In this document: positions 1-8,847 of the stretch, piece by piece
Layout of the letters: each line of letters opens with the position of its first letter
How positions within the stretch are numbered: the stretch's first letter is position 1
Source: Bacteroidota bacterium
GTDB lineage: Bacteria > Bacteroidota > Bacteroidia > Bacteroidales > JAAUTT01
Direction of reading: 5' to 3'
DNA: 46,013 nucleotides
Assembly: GCA_021779665.1 (NCBI GenBank)
Contig: JAJYAG010000033.1
Coordinates: 1 to 46,013 of the forward strand
Program-made: the position numbers and the translations under genes
Notes under the pieces: model-generated
Database searches by the model: none
Told to the model about the DNA's origin: nothing
Seen by the model: the letters and a program-made list of their open reading frames with translations, nothing else

Positions 1-1197
1 AATATAAAAACCTTTCACGCCGTATTGTTCCATAATGTTTTTGCCTTTTCCGATGCGGTAGGCGCCAACAATGCATTCTTCAATGGTATCCCAGATAAAG
101 AGGTGATTATAGTAAATATCGTATTCGTCCAGGTCAACTTTCAGGTTGGTGCCTTCGCCAACTTCGCGGAAGGTAATTTCGCGCAAGCGGCCAAGTTCCA
201 TCATAATGTTAGGAATTTCGGACGAAGCGGCGCAATAAACTTTAAAATCCTGAAACTGAAAAAGCAGGGCGTTTTCTTCAATGGATCTGATCTCTTCAAC
301 AATTTTTTCCTTCGGAATGGCATCTATAATATCTTCGACCTTAACCGGTGTGGTAATTGCGTATCTGAAGAATTTTTTTACTTCAATGGGTGTTCCAAGG
401 GCATAGGTTTTAGCTCTGAGGAATCTGCCAAACCTCGAAATATCGGCAAACTCGTCCTGATCTTTCAAAGAAATAGCGTTATTGATTCGTACGTGAATGG
501 TTTTATTTTTTTTATTAAGCAGTTCCGAAGGTATTTTGGCCGTACGCAGTGTTGGATGAATTAACCCCAGAAAATGGAAAAATCTGCTGTTTGTACCATG
601 AAAGTAAATAGGAACAATGGGTACCCTCTGTTTTTTGATCAATCGTATAATACCATCGGGCCACTGTCTGTCCATTATTCCATTCGTATCCTGATAGAAG
701 GAAGATACCTCTCCTGCGGGAAAGATGACCAGGCAACCGCCGTTGTTCAAATGGGTAAGTGCATGCTTGGTTCCGGTAAGACTCGATTTCAGTTTTCCGT
801 CTTCCTCTTCAACAGACATGGGGAAGACAAACTCCTGGATTTGCTTAACGCCTTTCAGAATGTAATTGCCCATGATTTTGATATCAGGACGAATTTTATA
901 AAGAGCATGCAAAAGGATTAACCCTTCAAGGCCTCCATACGGATGGTTTGCTACAATAATTAACGGATCTTTCTTAGGGATACGGTCAAGTTCTTCCTTG
1001 TTTATATCGTACTTTATCTCCAGTTCTTCGGTAAGTGCTTCAACAAACTCGTAACCTGTTTTATCCGAGAATTTGGCATATAACTTATTAATGGTATTCA
1101 GTTTCAGTACAGACATTAGCAGCTTTGCTGCGCCCATTCCTACAACGCGGTTCAGGCGCGCAGCTTTCATGATGTCTTCGGTATCGATCAGTTTCAT
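1..1197 (-). CDS. PlsC-type/OlsB-type fused acyltransferase, 3' end beyond window
   Basis: The frame is open from an ATG at 1197 to base 1 (399 codons, no stop), so the C-terminus lies outside the window. Residues about 85-215 look like a PlsC-type lysophospholipid acyltransferase: an NHPYGG acceptor motif near residue 94 and an FPAGEVS motif near 180. After about residue 300 the protein becomes OlsB/GNAT-like, with a MELGRLREITFREVGEGT stretch near 350 and IWDTIEECIVGAYRIG after it. This order, O-acyltransferase then N-acyltransferase, fits the bifunctional enzymes that make acylated amino-acid lipids: ornithine lipids by OlsF, or glycine lipids by the separate Bacteroides GlsA and GlsB. The amino-acid substrate cannot be read from sequence. 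It is often labelled 'hemolysin' in databases. The start follows in-frame stops upstream. Confidence 0.82.
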   Translation of the reverse strand, partial: MKLIDTEDIMKAARLNRVVGMGAAKLLMSVLKLNTINKLYAKFSDKTGYEFVEALTEELEIKYDINKEELDRIPKKDPLIIVANHPYGGLEGLILLHALYKIRPDIKIMGNYILKGVKQIQEFVFPMSVEEEDGKLKSSLTGTKHALTHLNNGGCLVIFPAGEVSSFYQDTNGIMDRQWPDGIIRLIKKQRVPIVPIYFHGTNSRFFHFLGLIHPTLRTAKIPSELLNKKNKTIHVRINNAISLKDQDEFADISRFGRFLRAKTYALGTPIEVKKFFRYAITTPVKVEDIIDAIPKEKIVEEIRSIEENALLFQFQDFKVYCAASSEIPNIMMELGRLREITFREVGEGTNLKVDLDEYDIYYNHLFIWDTIEECIVGAYRIGKGKNIMEQYGVKGFYI

Positions 1198-1295
1198 AGA
1201 TCAAACATGTAATTAGGTAATAATGCGAATTGGTTTTCGGGCAAATGTTTATATTTCAAGTTTTTGAACCCAATAAACACTTAAAAGAGTTCTTT

Positions 1296-1303
1296 CAAAT
1301 ATA
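1296..1303 (-). promoter_or_regulatory. Candidate -7 box for the acyltransferase gene
   Basis: On the minus strand this reads TATATTTG, an exact match to the Bacteroidota -7 consensus TAnnTTTG, about 100 bases upstream of the ATG at 1197. The 166-base gap around it is AT-rich. No convincing TTG at -33 is visible, so the call rests on the -7 box alone. Confidence 0.35.
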
Positions 1304-1363
1304 AATTAATAATTCAGTTTAAGTATCTTATTTGGTTGGGTTAAACAAAAATTAACATTTTGT

Positions 1364-1993
1364 TTAGAAAAAACGCAGGAGTGCATCAACCAAAGCTACA
1401 ATCCCACAGACAAATACAATTACGCCCATAATCTTATTCATCCACCATAAATTTCTAAGCCTTATTCTTGTTCTGAAATGATTGATTCCGGCACTCAAAA
1501 TATACCACCAGAGCATAGAGCCGGTAAAAATACCTGTTATAGCTACAATTGTTCCCAGGTGACCTGTGGCCGAATCCAGAACTTTAAAGCCCGAAAACAT
1601 CGCCACAAAAGCAACAAAAACAGCAGGGTTCGATACTGTTACAACAAAAATTGAAATAAAATCTTCCAGGTATTTTCCTTTTTTATTGCGCTGATTACGC
1701 AGTTGAGCGGCCGGATTGGAATAGAAAATTTTGAAAGCAACTGCCACCACCAAAACCGAACCTATAATTTGCAGGGTAGTATGACGGGCTTCAATAAAGT
1801 CGATGATAATAGAAAGGCCAAATCCCGCAATGAGCGCATAGAAAAGATCGGCAGCAGCCGCTCCTAATCCCGAAGCGAGACCTGATTTGATTCCCCGGTT
1901 TATGGTCCTCTGAATGCACATGACACCAACCGGACCCAAAGGAGCAGAAACAAGCAAGCCCATTCCGATTCCTTTCAAAAATAATATTCCCAT
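1364..1993 (-). CDS. LysE/RhtB-family amino-acid exporter
   Basis: A 209-residue integral inner-membrane protein with about six hydrophobic segments, near residues 5-25, 38-62, 70-90, 112-135, 145-165 and 185-207. The N-terminal motif SAPLGPVGVMCIQRTINRG is the characteristic LysE/RhtB signature (usually PGP in the first loop), followed by the expected small-residue-rich second helix. Family members export amino acids such as lysine, arginine, homoserine or threonine, or other small solutes, using the proton gradient; substrate cannot be assigned here. Length is normal for the family. It lies 75 bases downstream of aspS on the same strand and could be read from the aspS transcript. No promoter of its own is obvious. 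Confidence 0.88.
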   Translation of the reverse strand: MGILFLKGIGMGLLVSAPLGPVGVMCIQRTINRGIKSGLASGLGAAAADLFYALIAGFGLSIIIDFIEARHTTLQIIGSVLVVAVAFKIFYSNPAAQLRNQRNKKGKYLEDFISIFVVTVSNPAVFVAFVAMFSGFKVLDSATGHLGTIVAITGIFTGSMLWWYILSAGINHFRTRIRLRNLWWMNKIMGVIVFVCGIVALVDALLRFF

Positions 1994-2068
1994 TCGTTAA
2001 ATATTCAACAGGTTTGAGTTGTGAAGGCTTGTTGCGAACCCTCAAAAGTTAGGCCATTGAACAATTGA

Positions 2069-3823
2069 TTATTCTTTCTTATCAACCCTGATACTTAATT
2101 CGGTTAACTGTTCATTCGAAATTATAGAAGGTGTATCCATCATCACATCGCGGCCTGCATTGTTTTTTGGGAATGCAATTACATCGCGTATGCTGTCGAG
2201 ACCTGCAAACATGGATGTTAACCTGTCGAATCCGAAGGCGATACCACCATGAGGAGGAGCTCCGTAAGTAAATGCGTTCATGAGGAACCCGAACTGATAC
2301 TCGGCCTGTTCTTTGGTAAAGCCTAATATGCGGAACATGATCTGTTGCAGTTGCTGATCGAAAATACGGATGGAACCACCGCCTAATTCAACGCCATTGA
2401 TAACACAGTCGTAAGCATTTGCTCTTACGCGGCCCGGATCGGACTCGAAAAACGGAACATCCTCGGGTTTGGGCGAAGTAAACGGATGATGCATGGCATA
2501 GAAACGCTGAGTTTCTTCGTCCCATTCAAACAGCGGGAAATCTACTACCCAAAGCGGAGCAAATTTATTTTTGTCGCGCAGGCCAAGTTTTGAACCCATT
2601 TCGAGACGGAGTTCGCTCAGCTGCGACAGTGTCTTCTTTTTCTTTCCGGCCATAATAAATAATAAATCGCCGGTTTTGGCACCAAAAACATCAGCAAGAG
2701 CTTTGAGGTCGTCGGGTGTGAAGAATTTATCAACCGAAGATTTTATAGTTCCGTCATTGTTCAGTTTTACGTAAATCAATCCCGTTGCGCCAATCTGCGG
2801 GCGTTTTACCCATTCGGTAAGTTCGTCGAGTTGTTTACGGGTATATTCGCTGCAACCTTCGGCGTTAATGCCTCCAACGTATTCTGCCTGATCGAAAATG
2901 CTGAAACCTTTACCTTTTACCATCCCGGTAAGTTCATGTATTTTCATGCCAAAACGGAGGTCGGGCTTGTCGTTGCCATAGCTGTTCATGGCTTCTTCGA
3001 AAGGCATACGCAGGAATGGCTTGTCGAATTCAACACCTTTAACGGTTTTGAAAAGATGTTTCACAAGTCCTTCGAAGGTATTGAGAATGTCTTCCTGTTC
3101 TACAAACGCCATTTCGCAGTCAATCTGAGTAAACTCAGGCTGACGGTCGGCACGGAGGTCTTCGTCGCGGAAGCACTTTACGATCTGAAAATAGCGGTCG
3201 AAACCGGCCACCATTAATAACTGCTTTAACTGCTGCGGCGACTGCGGCAATGCATAAAACTGTCCCTGGTTTAGACGCGATGGAACCACAAAGTCGCGGG
3301 CACCTTCGGGAGTAGATTTGATAAGAACCGGAGTTTCAACTTCGAGAAAGCTGAGACTGTCCAGATATTTACGGGTTTCCTGAGCCATTTTGTGTCGCAG
3401 CTCCAGATTCTGACGAACCGGGTTACGGCGCAGATCGAGATAACGGTAACGCATTCTCAGTTCGTCGCCACCATCAGTTTCATCTTCAATGGTAAAGGGA
3501 GGAGTAGCTGCCTTATTTAAAATAACCAGTTTATCTACAACTATTTCAATTTCGCCGGTAGCAATTTTAAGATTTTTGTTGCTGCGTTCAGTTACTGTTC
3601 CGGTAGCCTGAATCACAAATTCGCGGCCCAGTTTACGTGCTTCTTCACATAAAGCTTTGTTGCTGTCCATATTGAATACCAGCTGGGTTAATCCGTACCG
3701 GTCCCGGAGATCAATAAAAGTCATCCCTCCCAGATCGCGCGAACGTTGCATCCAGCCCGCAAGTGTAACTACCTGTCCTTTATTTTTAATGGATAATTCT
3801 CCGCAAGTATGTGTTCTGAACAT
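2069..3823 (-). CDS. aspS: Aspartate--tRNA ligase
   Basis: A 584-residue cytoplasmic enzyme that charges tRNA-Asp with aspartate using ATP. Residues about 1-105 are the OB-fold anticodon-binding domain ([11 protein letters not shown], then [20 protein letters not shown]). The class II catalytic core follows: motif 2 near 216-236 ([20 protein letters not shown]) and motif 3 near 525-540 ([16 protein letters not shown]). An insertion of about 120 residues between them, including [11 protein letters not shown], is the GAD domain typical of bacterial AspRS, and the total length fits that type. No Gln/Glu amidotransferase genes are near, so whether the enzyme is discriminating or not cannot be said from context. 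The start is the first ATG and gives the usual N-terminus. Confidence 0.98.
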   Translation of the reverse strand: MFRTHTCGELSIKNKGQVVTLAGWMQRSRDLGGMTFIDLRDRYGLTQLVFNMDSNKALCEEARKLGREFVIQATGTVTERSNKNLKIATGEIEIVVDKLVILNKAATPPFTIEDETDGGDELRMRYRYLDLRRNPVRQNLELRHKMAQETRKYLDSLSFLEVETPVLIKSTPEGARDFVVPSRLNQGQFYALPQSPQQLKQLLMVAGFDRYFQIVKCFRDEDLRADRQPEFTQIDCEMAFVEQEDILNTFEGLVKHLFKTVKGVEFDKPFLRMPFEEAMNSYGNDKPDLRFGMKIHELTGMVKGKGFSIFDQAEYVGGINAEGCSEYTRKQLDELTEWVKRPQIGATGLIYVKLNNDGTIKSSVDKFFTPDDLKALADVFGAKTGDLLFIMAGKKKKTLSQLSELRLEMGSKLGLRDKNKFAPLWVVDFPLFEWDEETQRFYAMHHPFTSPKPEDVPFFESDPGRVRANAYDCVINGVELGGGSIRIFDQQLQQIMFRILGFTKEQAEYQFGFLMNAFTYGAPPHGGIAFGFDRLTSMFAGLDSIRDVIAFPKNNAGRDVMMDTPSIISNEQLTELSIRVDKKE

Positions 3824-3865
3824 TGTAACTGCTTTTTATTGTTTTGTACTAAACTGCTTAAGCTG

Positions 3866-3873
3866 CGAAGATA
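3866..3873 (-). promoter_or_regulatory. Candidate -7 box for aspS
   Basis: The minus strand reads TATCTTCG, one base from the Bacteroidota -7 consensus TAnnTTTG, 42 bases upstream of the aspS ATG. It is followed by a purine/pyrimidine-mixed leader of the expected length. The -33 region is T-rich but has no clear TTG. Confidence 0.4.
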
Positions 3874-4003
3874 GAAAGAAATTATAAAATGATTAAAAGA
3901 TTTTTCGTATCGGGAGGATGTTTATTTGTGGGGCAGGATTCGCCGATAAACCGTTGTAACATTCTGAACAGAATTCGTATAAGGAGTAACTAAAATTAGC
4001 TAA

Positions 4004-5023
4004 ATGAAGAAAGGGCCGGGTTTAGTTTTTGCGATGTTGCTTTTATGCGGGTGGTTTCAGAATCTCTTATCGCAGGAGAAAGTTTATTTCCCTTATTTTG
4101 AAATGATTAATGTGCCTGAAGCTGCCGGGATTCAGTTGTCAACCTCGAAACTTTTAAAGACCTATATCGAGGAAAATCATCAGGATTATTTGATTATCAT
4201 GCCAAAGCACGATGGTGAGAAGGTGTATCCTAAGGAGGATTTTCTGGAGTCGATCGAAAATGCAAAGCAGAACGGGGCAAAATACTTGTTGACCGGAGAA
4301 ATTAATAACATTGGTAAACTCGCTATCCTTTCCATGTCGCTGTTTGATGTTTCAAGTGGAAATAAAATATGGAGCGACCTGATCAAAGGTCTGCCGCTGG
4401 ACGATTACGATCCTGTTCTATCCAGGGTTGGTCGCAATTTCCGGACTACGGTAAAGGCCCGCGATGATGCCGACCTTTACGATGTAACTGCTTTTGAAGA
4501 ACAACGGGAAATGAAGCTTCTTAACTTTCAGTCGAATCATTTTGCAGGTATTGGGTTGGGTGGAAATTATCTTTTAAATGAGAGCCTGAATACCCGGGTC
4601 GATCTGAATTTTTACTATGATATTTCTTCGGTTATTTTACATATGGGGTTTGAATATTCAAGCAATACAATGTTTAATTTTCTTATCGATCCCGATTGGC
4701 GGACAAGTAATATGAGGAAAAACCGGACCGCAAACTTTGGTATGGGTGTTACCTTTCCTTTTACCAAAACAAAAAACGCTTTTTATGCCGGAACGGGCCT
4801 TGATTTTGGATTTATAAGGCAAAAGGGAGGGAGTCCTTCCATAGATGCCCGTGGATCCGGGCTAGGGTTTGCTGCCAATGTGGGATATCTTATAGGGCGA
4901 AATTCTACTTCAAATGTACGTTTTCAAACAGGAGTAAGCTTACCTGCCTACAGAACTGGCAATCGTTATATTCCCATTTTGAAATTTGGAATTATCTCAT
5001 CGTTTGCAAGTTCATCAAAGTAA
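4004..5023 (+). CDS. Exported protein: TolB-like N-terminal region plus predicted beta-barrel
   Basis: I do not recognise a named family over the full 339 residues. Residues 1-24 form a signal peptide (hydrophobic AMLLLCGWF, likely cleavage after LLSQ). Residues about 60-140, including AKYLLTGEINNIGKLAILSMSLFDV and the following GNKIWSD, resemble the TolB N-terminal/CsgG-like fold that occurs in envelope proteins (the motif 'GA.YLLTGEI..... L.LFDV.SG..IWSD'). From about residue 175 the sequence alternates short amphipathic strands with glycine-rich turns (GIGLGGNYLL, NFGMGVTFPF, AGTGLDFGF, LGFAANVGYLIG), as in a small outer-membrane barrel, and it ends in a hydrophobic strand. An AAGGAG-like site lies about 20 bases before the ATG. 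It precedes the sensor kinase gene by 56 bases on the same strand, so a shared transcript is possible. Confidence 0.6.
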   Translation: MKKGPGLVFAMLLLCGWFQNLLSQEKVYFPYFEMINVPEAAGIQLSTSKLLKTYIEENHQDYLIIMPKHDGEKVYPKEDFLESIENAKQNGAKYLLTGEINNIGKLAILSMSLFDVSSGNKIWSDLIKGLPLDDYDPVLSRVGRNFRTTVKARDDADLYDVTAFEEQREMKLLNFQSNHFAGIGLGGNYLLNESLNTRVDLNFYYDISSVILHMGFEYSSNTMFNFLIDPDWRTSNMRKNRTANFGMGVTFPFTKTKNAFYAGTGLDFGFIRQKGGSPSIDARGSGLGFAANVGYLIGRNSTSNVRFQTGVSLPAYRTGNRYIPILKFGIISSFASSSK

Positions 5024-5079
5024 TTGATACAGCAGGAGCGGACCCGAACGGGTTTTAAGTGAGATTGATATAGAGGAGA

Positions 5080-7650
5080 GTGAATGATAATATTTATAAA
5101 TTAGCCAAACTTTTGAAGTTCAAAATTACGATGCGCTGGCCTAACTTTAGGTTTTCCGAATTTACTTCCATAAAAGTAAAGGTTCTGGATAAGCTGTTAT
5201 TATATATGACAATTGGGGCATTGCCTTTATTAGTCACCAGTCTCCTTATTTTTTACAGTTCAGGGTGGAAGCCCTCGATGATACTTGATTCCGTTGGATT
5301 AATTTCAATCCCTGTAATCTATTTTTTCAGGAACAGAATAAGTTATAATTTCAAAAGTACATATCTGATAATTCTGGGATATTCAGCAGCAATAATGGTT
5401 TTGCTCGATTATAGTTTTTTTGGCACCGGTATTATTATTTTAAGCTCCATAACTTTAATCAGCACCTTGTTTTTTGGCAAGCGAATCGGATGGATTTTAA
5501 TGATACTGAATCTGTTCAGTATTGCATTCGTTGGGATTCTTTACCAATTCAATTATTTAACCTACAGTTTTGATTTTCAAAAATATATTCATTCTTCCTA
5601 TACATGGATTGATCATTCGGCTACTTTTCTGTTTTTTATAGGAATAGTAGTGATTGCTTCGGGTCAGATACACGAAGCACTTTTAAAGCTGATAAAACAG
5701 GCTAATCAGGATAAGGAAAAATTCGAAAAACTTTTCAATAATATCCAGGATGCGATATTAATATATACCGTAGACGGCAAAATTTTGGAAATGAATGAAT
5801 CTCTCGTCGACATGTACGGTGTGAAAAGGGAATCGGTATACGATATTAAAGTTTACGAATTCGGCATTGAAACCCATGAGGAATTTTTCCTTGAAAACAG
5901 CGTACCGGAGAATTTGAAATGGCAATACGAGGCCAAAGCAAAACGATTCGACAATCAGCAGGAATTCTTTGTGGAAGTGATGCTTTCGCCCATCGAACAT
6001 GATAACGAAAAGGCTATTCTGGCCAACATCAGGAATATAACTGAGCGGCGTGTTGCCGAAGAAGCTTTGAAGGAAAGCGAGGAAAAATACCGGAGCCTGA
6101 TAGAATCGTCACCAGCAGGGATTTTTATTATTCGCTCCGAAAGATTTATTTACGTTAATCCCGCTGGTACCAGAGTGTTGGGTTTTGATTCACCCGATGA
6201 GGTAGCCGGAAGAAATGTTTACAATTTTGTTGCCCCTGAATTTAAAAAAGTTGCGGAGAAAAGACTTGAAAGAGCTGCTGATAGTGATATTAACGAATCT
6301 CTTGAACTTAAACTCTATCGCAGAGACGGTTCGGAGCTTTGGGCCGAGGTTATTTCGCTTCCTTTTAAGTTCTATGGCTCGCATGCAGTGTTGGTGATGG
6401 GTTTCGACGTAACCAAACGCAAAAAAGTGGAAGAGTTGTTAATTCAGAAAAACACTGAAATTGAAAAGACAAACTTCGAATTTACCCTGTTGAATAAACA
6501 GCTCAAGATTGCCAAGGAAAAAGCTGAAGAGAGCGACAGGTTAAAGTCAGCATTTCTTTCCAATATGAGTCACGAGATCAGAACCCCGATGAATGCTATA
6601 CTGGGTTTTTCCGATCTTCTTATTAAGGCAACACTTACTGAAAAGAAAAAACTCGAATACATAGAGATTATTAACAGCAGTGGCAATCAATTGTTATCGC
6701 TTATTAATGACATTATCGATATCTCCAAAATTGAATCAAACCAGATTACCATTGATAGTTCTACTTTGCTAAATATTGGTGAGGTTTTCAAACATTTATC
6801 GGTAATTTTCGGAGCTAAAGCTAAAAGCCGCGACATACATCTGGAGTATCATATTGATTTAACTCCGTCGCAGTGCCTGGTGTATCTGGATGAAATACGA
6901 CTCAGGCAGATACTTGTGAATTTAATCGGGAATGCCCTTAAATTTACTCCCGGCGGATACATACGTTATGGTGTTTCGTTAGCAGATTCCGAACTGCTTT
7001 TTACTGTTGAAGACTCCGGAATAGGAATAGAACCGCAGTTGCAATCGGTCATTTTTGAGCGTTTCAGGCAGGCCGATGGTTCCACAACCCGCGATTACGG
7101 AGGAACAGGCTTAGGACTGGCTATATCAAAAGCTTTGGTCGAGTTGATGGACGGAAAAATATGGCTTAGTTCAATGCCGGGTAAAGGGACAACATTCTAT
7201 TTTACCCTTCCCTTTGCTACCAATAATGCTGTTTTACCAGCTGAAGAAGAAATTACCCTTATTGAAGATAGCGACCCGGACTGGCAAGGCAAGACTGTAC
7301 TTTTGGTTGAGGATGAAGAAGTAAATATTCTTTTTATTCAGGAGATATTGCAACCAACAGGAGTAAATCTGCTTGTTGCCCGCAATGCCTCTCAAACTTA
7401 TGAGAAGATCAAAGCCTCAGAGAAAATTGATATTGTGCTTTTGGATATCAAAATACCGGAGGTTGATGGTTACAAAATAATTAAAGTGCTAAAAAAGAAT
7501 CATCCGGGTTTGCCTGTAATTGCCCAAACGGCTTATGCCCTTGCTGAAGAACGAAAGAAGATACTGGATTCGGGATTCGACGATTATATTTCAAAACCAA
7601 TCAGCAAAAGCAGTTTGTTTGGAATTATAGCGAGGTACCTGGATAGGTGA
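5080..7650 (+). CDS. Hybrid sensor histidine kinase with two PAS domains and a receiver
   Basis: An 856-residue inner-membrane signalling protein. About six transmembrane helices lie in residues 39-195, without a large periplasmic domain. Two PAS domains follow (about 212-330 and 333-450). The HisKA dimerisation box has the phospho-acceptor His498 in MSHEIRTPMNAILGF. The ATPase domain has an N box near 615 (NLIGNALKFTPGG), a G1 box (VEDSGIGI), an F box (FERFRQAD) and a G2 box near 673 (GGTGLGLA). The C-terminal receiver (about 737-853) has the acidic pair near its start (VEDEE), phospho-acceptor Asp789 in LLDIKIPE, and a conserved Lys in ISKPIS. There is no output domain, so the signal must pass by phosphorelay to a protein outside the window. 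The start is a GTG at 5080 directly behind AGAGGAGA; an ATG at 5131 is the alternative. Confidence 0.93.
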   Translation: MNDNIYKLAKLLKFKITMRWPNFRFSEFTSIKVKVLDKLLLYMTIGALPLLVTSLLIFYSSGWKPSMILDSVGLISIPVIYFFRNRISYNFKSTYLIILGYSAAIMVLLDYSFFGTGIIILSSITLISTLFFGKRIGWILMILNLFSIAFVGILYQFNYLTYSFDFQKYIHSSYTWIDHSATFLFFIGIVVIASGQIHEALLKLIKQANQDKEKFEKLFNNIQDAILIYTVDGKILEMNESLVDMYGVKRESVYDIKVYEFGIETHEEFFLENSVPENLKWQYEAKAKRFDNQQEFFVEVMLSPIEHDNEKAILANIRNITERRVAEEALKESEEKYRSLIESSPAGIFIIRSERFIYVNPAGTRVLGFDSPDEVAGRNVYNFVAPEFKKVAEKRLERAADSDINESLELKLYRRDGSELWAEVISLPFKFYGSHAVLVMGFDVTKRKKVEELLIQKNTEIEKTNFEFTLLNKQLKIAKEKAEESDRLKSAFLSNMSHEIRTPMNAILGFSDLLIKATLTEKKKLEYIEIINSSGNQLLSLINDIIDISKIESNQITIDSSTLLNIGEVFKHLSVIFGAKAKSRDIHLEYHIDLTPSQCLVYLDEIRLRQILVNLIGNALKFTPGGYIRYGVSLADSELLFTVEDSGIGIEPQLQSVIFERFRQADGSTTRDYGGTGLGLAISKALVELMDGKIWLSSMPGKGTTFYFTLPFATNNAVLPAEEEITLIEDSDPDWQGKTVLLVEDEEVNILFIQEILQPTGVNLLVARNASQTYEKIKASEKIDIVLLDIKIPEVDGYKIIKVLKKNHPGLPVIAQTAYALAEERKKILDSGFDDYISKPISKSSLFGIIARYLDR

Positions 7651-7701
7651 GAAGAAACTAAATTTTCTTAACTTCCGCACTTTAAATCCTTGTTATTACT
7701 T

Positions 7702-8152
7702 ATGCTTACATTACAAAGAACAAATTCATCGGATCCCGATTTTATTTCGCTTGTTAAACAGCTCGACGAAGATTTGCTGCGACGCGATGGAAAAGATCAT
7801 GCTTTTTTCAAGCAGTTTAATAAAACCGATAATTTAAACCAAGGTGGTGGTTGCGCATTATGAAAATACTGTGGTTGGATGTGGTGCTATCAAACCTTTC
7901 AATGAGGATACTGCTGAGGTGAAACGTATGTTTGTGCTTCCCAACATGCGGGGCAGGGGGATTGCTGCTGAAATTCTTAAAGAATTGGAAAGATGGGCGA
8001 AAGAATTGGGTTATGCTAATACTATTTTAGAGACTGGCATTCGTCAGCCTGAAGCTATACGATTGTACGAAAAGAGTAATTATATAATAATTCCTAATTA
8101 CGGGCAGTATATTGGTGTGGAAACAAGTGTTTGTATGACAAAAAAATTATAA
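7702..8152 (+). pseudogene. Frameshifted GNAT-family N-acetyltransferase
   Basis: Two overlapping frames together make one GNAT protein of about 150 residues. The first, from ATG 7702, encodes the N-terminal helix region (SLVKQLDEDLLRRDGKDHAF) up to a TGA at 7861-7863. The second carries the rest from about 7838: VVVAHYENTVVGCGAIKPF, then the acetyl-CoA-binding loop in MFVLPNMRGRGIAAEILKEL (R/QxxGxG/A pattern), and LETGIRQPEAIRLYEKSNY. The shift of one base must lie between 7835 (a stop in the second frame) and 7863; the sequence there is ttaaaccaaggtggtgg, where one extra G or A would explain it. The downstream part alone, starting at GTG 7844, would lack the first strand and helices. It may be a decayed gene, a sequencing error, or less likely programmed frameshifting. 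Codon use beyond the shift is normal. Confidence 0.78.
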
Positions 8153-8189
8153 CGACGACAAGGGATGGTTAGTTCTAAGGAGTCTCTCA

Positions 8190-8233
8190 ATTGTCATTCC
8201 GGTTAACCTTAGGGTTAATACCGGAATGACAAT
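8190..8233. terminator. Long hairpin between convergent genes
   Basis: The arms attgtcattccggttaacc (8190-8208) and ggttaataccggaatgacaat's complement pair almost perfectly, with a two-base bulge and a four-base loop. It sits between the ends of the GNAT gene (plus) and the HU gene (minus), where a bidirectional terminator is expected. No long T-run follows on either side, so it may act with Rho or simply protect RNA ends. The GTCATTCC start recurs at 45495. Confidence 0.55.
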
Positions 8234-8248
8234 TATCGGATTTTCAAA

Positions 8249-8521
8249 TTAGTTCACGCTGTCGGCAAGTTCCTTACCAGGTTTGAACTTAACAGCTTTC
8301 TTTGCTGCAATTTGAATTGGCTTACCAGTTTGTGGGTTTTTGCCGGTACGGGCAGCTTTCTGAATAACTGAGAAAGAACCGAATCCAACTAATGAAATGT
8401 TTTCTCCTTTTTTCAGAGTAACACCAACTGTTTTTACAATTGCATCAAGGGCTTCCTTGGAATCTTTTTTGGACAGACCGCTTTCTGCGGCAATTGCATC
8501 AATTAATTCTTGTTTGTTCAT
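8249..8521 (-). CDS. HU-family DNA-binding protein
   Basis: A 90-residue nucleoid-associated protein that binds and bends DNA as a dimer. It has the HU hallmarks in order: MNKQELIDAIA at the N-terminus, the helical dimer region (SKKDSKEALDAIVKTV), GFGSFSV, then the DNA-binding arm (ARTGKNPQTGKPIQIAA) and the closing VKFKPGKEL. I chose the ATG at 8521, which gives the exact HU length; the frame is open 23 codons further upstream, but that extension (containing the candidate promoter) matches no HU protein. One base off the -7 consensus, TATCTTAG lies at 8573-8566. The gene stands alone, convergent with the GNAT gene. Confidence 0.96.
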   Translation of the reverse strand: MNKQELIDAIAAESGLSKKDSKEALDAIVKTVGVTLKKGENISLVGFGSFSVIQKAARTGKNPQTGKPIQIAAKKAVKFKPGKELADSVN

Positions 8522-8847
8522 AGAAAAAATAATTAGAGGTTTTAAAAAATGGTTTTTCCAGACATCTAAGATAACTTCTGAAATCCGCATTTGTTGCGAG
8601 TTTTTTACGAAATCAGCATAAAAATATTAACAATCTGTTCATAACGCCCGAGGCTTTGATGTTAACCTGTTGGTTTTCAAATATTTGTAAATAATCGTTT
8701 CAAAGCCTTGCCAATACTGACTTCTGCATTTTTTTTCAATTTAAATGGTGGTATAAACCTCACTTTTCAGAAAAATGTGTAATTTTTTATCAAATTTGAT
8801 ACTTAATCCGTTTTCAGTAATACTAAAACCAGCATAAAAACTCCGAT
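8522..8847. other. Divergent intergenic region of HU and PAS genes
   Basis: This 326-base AT-rich stretch holds no gene that I can support. It must carry the promoters of the minus-strand HU gene and the plus-strand PAS gene. The best HU candidate is TATCTTAG on the minus strand (8573-8566), 45 bases before the HU ATG. No exact TAnnTTTG is present for the PAS gene. GGCTTTGA (8652) and CAAAGCC (8700) form a loose inverted repeat of unknown meaning. Confidence 0.4.

Noticed and set aside
25-921. Plus-strand open frames opposite the acyltransferase
   Set aside because: They are antisense to a coherent acyltransferase reading with family motifs and have low-complexity translations (long phenylalanine and asparagine stretches).
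5042-5053. ACCCG-AA-CGGGT as a terminator
   Set aside because: The stem is only five pairs with a two-base loop, and the T tract is three bases; the next gene follows closely on the same strand.
8522-8590. Extended HU protein of 113 residues
   Set aside because: The additional 23 residues are not HU-like and overlap the probable promoter.
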